DNA of 26,330 nt from an uncultured Burkholderiales bacterium (GTDB lineage: Bacteria > Pseudomonadota > Gammaproteobacteria > Burkholderiales > Burkholderiaceae), in the NCBI GenBank assembly GCA_946480465.1, contig CAMLJY010000073.1, positions 1 through 26,330 of the forward strand, read 5' to 3'. Numbering within the stretch: the stretch's first letter is position 1; every line of letters begins with the position of its first letter. The translations under genes were made by a program, and so were the position numbers. A model generated the notes under the pieces. That model saw nothing but the letters and a program-made list of their open reading frames with translations. It was not told the DNA's origin and did no database searches. This document shows positions 25,010 to 26,330 of the stretch, piece after piece.

Positions 25010-26330
25010 ATGCACGCTTCCGAAACCCTGGCCGCCACCGCCATGGATGGCGCCTTGCCGCCGGGCCACCGCCTGGGCCATTTCGAACTGCGCGGCGTCG
25101 TGGCGCGGGATGCCGACGGCGCGGTCTACCGCGCCTGGGATCACGAGCTGGCCATCGCGGTGGCGATCAAGGAGTACCTGCCCTTGCACCTTGCGCGGCG
25201 CAACACCGGCGCCGAGGTGGAACCGCTGGGCGCCGCCACCGCCGAAGCCTTCCAGCGTGGACGCGCCGAATTCGCCGACGACACGCGCCTGCTGGCGCGC
25301 TGCGACCACGCCTCGCTGGTGCGCGTGCGCCAGCTGCTGCGCGGCCACGGCACCGCCTACCGCGTGATGCCGTGGTACGTCGGCTGGCCGCTGACGGACG
25401 TGCGGCGCGAGATGGACGAGCCGCCCGACGAGCCCGCGCTGCGCCGCCTGCTGGTGGAGCTGCTGGGCGCGCTGCAGGCCTGGCATCGGGTGGGTGGCGT
25501 GCACGGCGGCGTCAGCCCGGCGCGCATCCTGCTGCTGGACGATGACCGCGCCCTGCTGCTGGGGCCGGGCCGCGGCTGGCGCGGCCAGGACGCCGGGGCA
25601 GCCCCCATGCCCTTGCCGGCGCAGGAGCCGAGCTTCATCGCCCCGGAGCAGCTCGCGCCAACGGGTGATGCCCACACCGGGCCCTGGACCGATTTCTTCG
25701 CGCTGGCAGGCGTCGCCCGCTTCTGCATCAGCGGCATGCTGCCGTCGCCGGACGGCCCGGCGCCCGAACCGCTGGCCGCGATGGTCGACCAACTGTACTT
25801 TGACGCTTCACGTGTGCGTTATGCGCAGACCTTCCTGCGCACGCTCGATGCCGCGGCCTCCCCCGTCATCGCCGATCGGCCGAGGACCGCGTCCGAATTC
25901 CTCGACTGGCTGGACCACGGACCGCGCAGGGGCTCGGCCGCGATGGCCCAGCCCACCGCGTCCGCGATGCCCGCATCGGCGACGGCGGCATCCGCGATGC
26001 CGGCGGCCGCGACGCCAGCGCCCCTGATGCCAGCGTCCTCGCCGCCAGTGGACGCGCCTGAGCAGGCTTCTGGCGCCGCGACGGGCCGTGTGGCGGGTAC
26101 GGCGTCCGGCGCATTGGGCGCGGCGCAAGGCACCGGCGCCACGGCGCGGGAAGAGACGGTCGATGCGGCCACCGCCGACCTGATTCGCCGCGTCATCGAG
26201 TCCATCCCCGACCGGAAGGAGCCGGCGCTGCAGCCCGGGCCGCCGGAACCGGAGCTGCGGGCCGATGCGCACGACGCGCACGACGCGCACGACGCGCACG
26301 ACGCGCACGACGCGCACGACGCGCACGACG
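25010..26330 (+). CDS. Serine/threonine protein kinase-fold protein lacking catalytic residues, probable pseudokinase (partial at 3' end)
   Basis: The frame is open from ATG 25010 to the window end, giving 440 residues so far. The N-lobe has a weak glycine loop (V-V-A-R-D-A-D-G-A-V-Y-R-A) and the ATP-site Lys in V-A-I-K54-E-Y-L-P. In the C-lobe the catalytic-loop position reads H165-G-G-V-S-P, where an active kinase has H-R-D-x-K-P and then N. The D-F-G position reads L-G-P-G-R. The A-P-E motif (F-I-A-P-E-Q-L-A-P) and the W-T-D-F-F-A-L-A helix are kept. The layout resembles a group of Burkholderiales kinases with V-A-L-K-E-Y-L-P. Residues beyond about 300 are Ala/Pro-rich and disordered, ending in D-A-H repeats. 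A scaffold or sensor role is inferred. ATG 25046 is a weaker alternative start. Confidence 0.78.
   Translation, partial: MHASETLAATAMDGALPPGHRLGHFELRGVVARDADGAVYRAWDHELAIAVAIKEYLPLHLARRNTGAEVEPLGAATAEAFQRGRAEFADDTRLLARCDHASLVRVRQLLRGHGTAYRVMPWYVGWPLTDVRREMDEPPDEPALRRLLVELLGALQAWHRVGGVHGGVSPARILLLDDDRALLLGPGRGWRGQDAGAAPMPLPAQEPSFIAPEQLAPTGDAHTGPWTDFFALAGVARFCISGMLPSPDGPAPEPLAAMVDQLYFDASRVRYAQTFLRTLDAAASPVIADRPRTASEFLDWLDHGPRRGSAAMAQPTASAMPASATAASAMPAAATPAPLMPASSPPVDAPEQASGAATGRVAGTASGALGAAQGTGATAREETVDAATADLIRRVIESIPDRKEPALQPGPPEPELRADAHDAHDAHDAHDAHDAHDAHD
26267..26330 (+). repeat. Nonamer tandem repeat GCGCACGAC encoding Ala-His-Asp, seven copies to the window edge
   Basis: Seven identical nine-base units run from 26267 to 26329, and the repeat continues to the last base. 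In the frame of the pseudokinase gene they encode repeated Ala-His-Asp. The absence of any third-position change suggests recent expansion. The true copy number lies beyond the window. Confidence 0.92.

Overview
The window reads as chromosome of a very GC-rich betaproteobacterium, most likely of the order Burkholderiales (Leptothrix/Rubrivivax/Ideonella-like). This is inference. It rests on GC of roughly 70-75% through most genes, a tamA-tamB pair, type VI secretion (T6SS) effector parts, an exosortase-type C-terminal tail, and a two-partner secretion locus. No rRNA, tRNA, CRISPR array or intact insertion sequence was seen.

Layout. (a) 1-2285, plus strand: the tail of a polymorphic nuclease toxin of PoNe type, its PoNi-type immunity protein, and an unusual protein with four tandem Cys/His zinc-binding repeats. 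The toxin tip and the first half of the immunity gene are clearly lower in GC than the rest. (b) 2337-8738, minus strand: tamA and tamB, the outer-membrane translocation and assembly module. (c) 8899-9663, minus: a small exported protein of unknown function. (d) 9757-13035, plus: a secreted RTX/VWA/Calx-beta adhesin-like protein, then a PEP-CTERM-like surface protein. (e) 13117-13292: a 176-bp near-palindromic, MITE-like inverted repeat. (f) 13332-14491, plus: an unknown protein translationally coupled to a DUF4123 T6SS adaptor, with no effector behind it. (g) 14531-15559, minus: an RNase Z-like metallo-beta-lactamase-fold hydrolase. (h) 15792-16574, plus: a six-EF-hand protein built by internal duplication. 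(i) 16710-23552, plus: a compact operon of TpsB transporter, periplasmic TPR-CHAT protease and TpsA exoprotein. (j) 23768-24682, plus: an ornithine cyclodeaminase/mu-crystallin family dehydrogenase. (k) 25010 to the end, plus: a kinase-fold protein lacking the catalytic residues, probably a pseudokinase, running off the window in a DAH tripeptide repeat.

How they fit together. Much of the window concerns building or decorating the cell envelope and contacting other cells: TamAB, the RTX adhesin, the PEP-CTERM-like protein, two-partner secretion and T6SS toxin/adaptor pieces. Calcium recurs as a theme (RTX repeats, Calx-beta, EF-hands).

The most promising candidate for an undescribed system is the TpsB-CHAT-TpsA operon. 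A caspase-like protease with a signal peptide is encoded between a transporter and its substrate. The start codon of tpsA overlaps the stop codon of the protease gene. The substrate ends in a short tail (single Cys, then S-G-R-G-G-L-P) that I recall as a recurring ending of cyanobacterial TpsA-like proteins. I propose that the CHAT enzyme processes or quality-controls the exoprotein in the periplasm. This is a hypothesis, not shown by the sequence.
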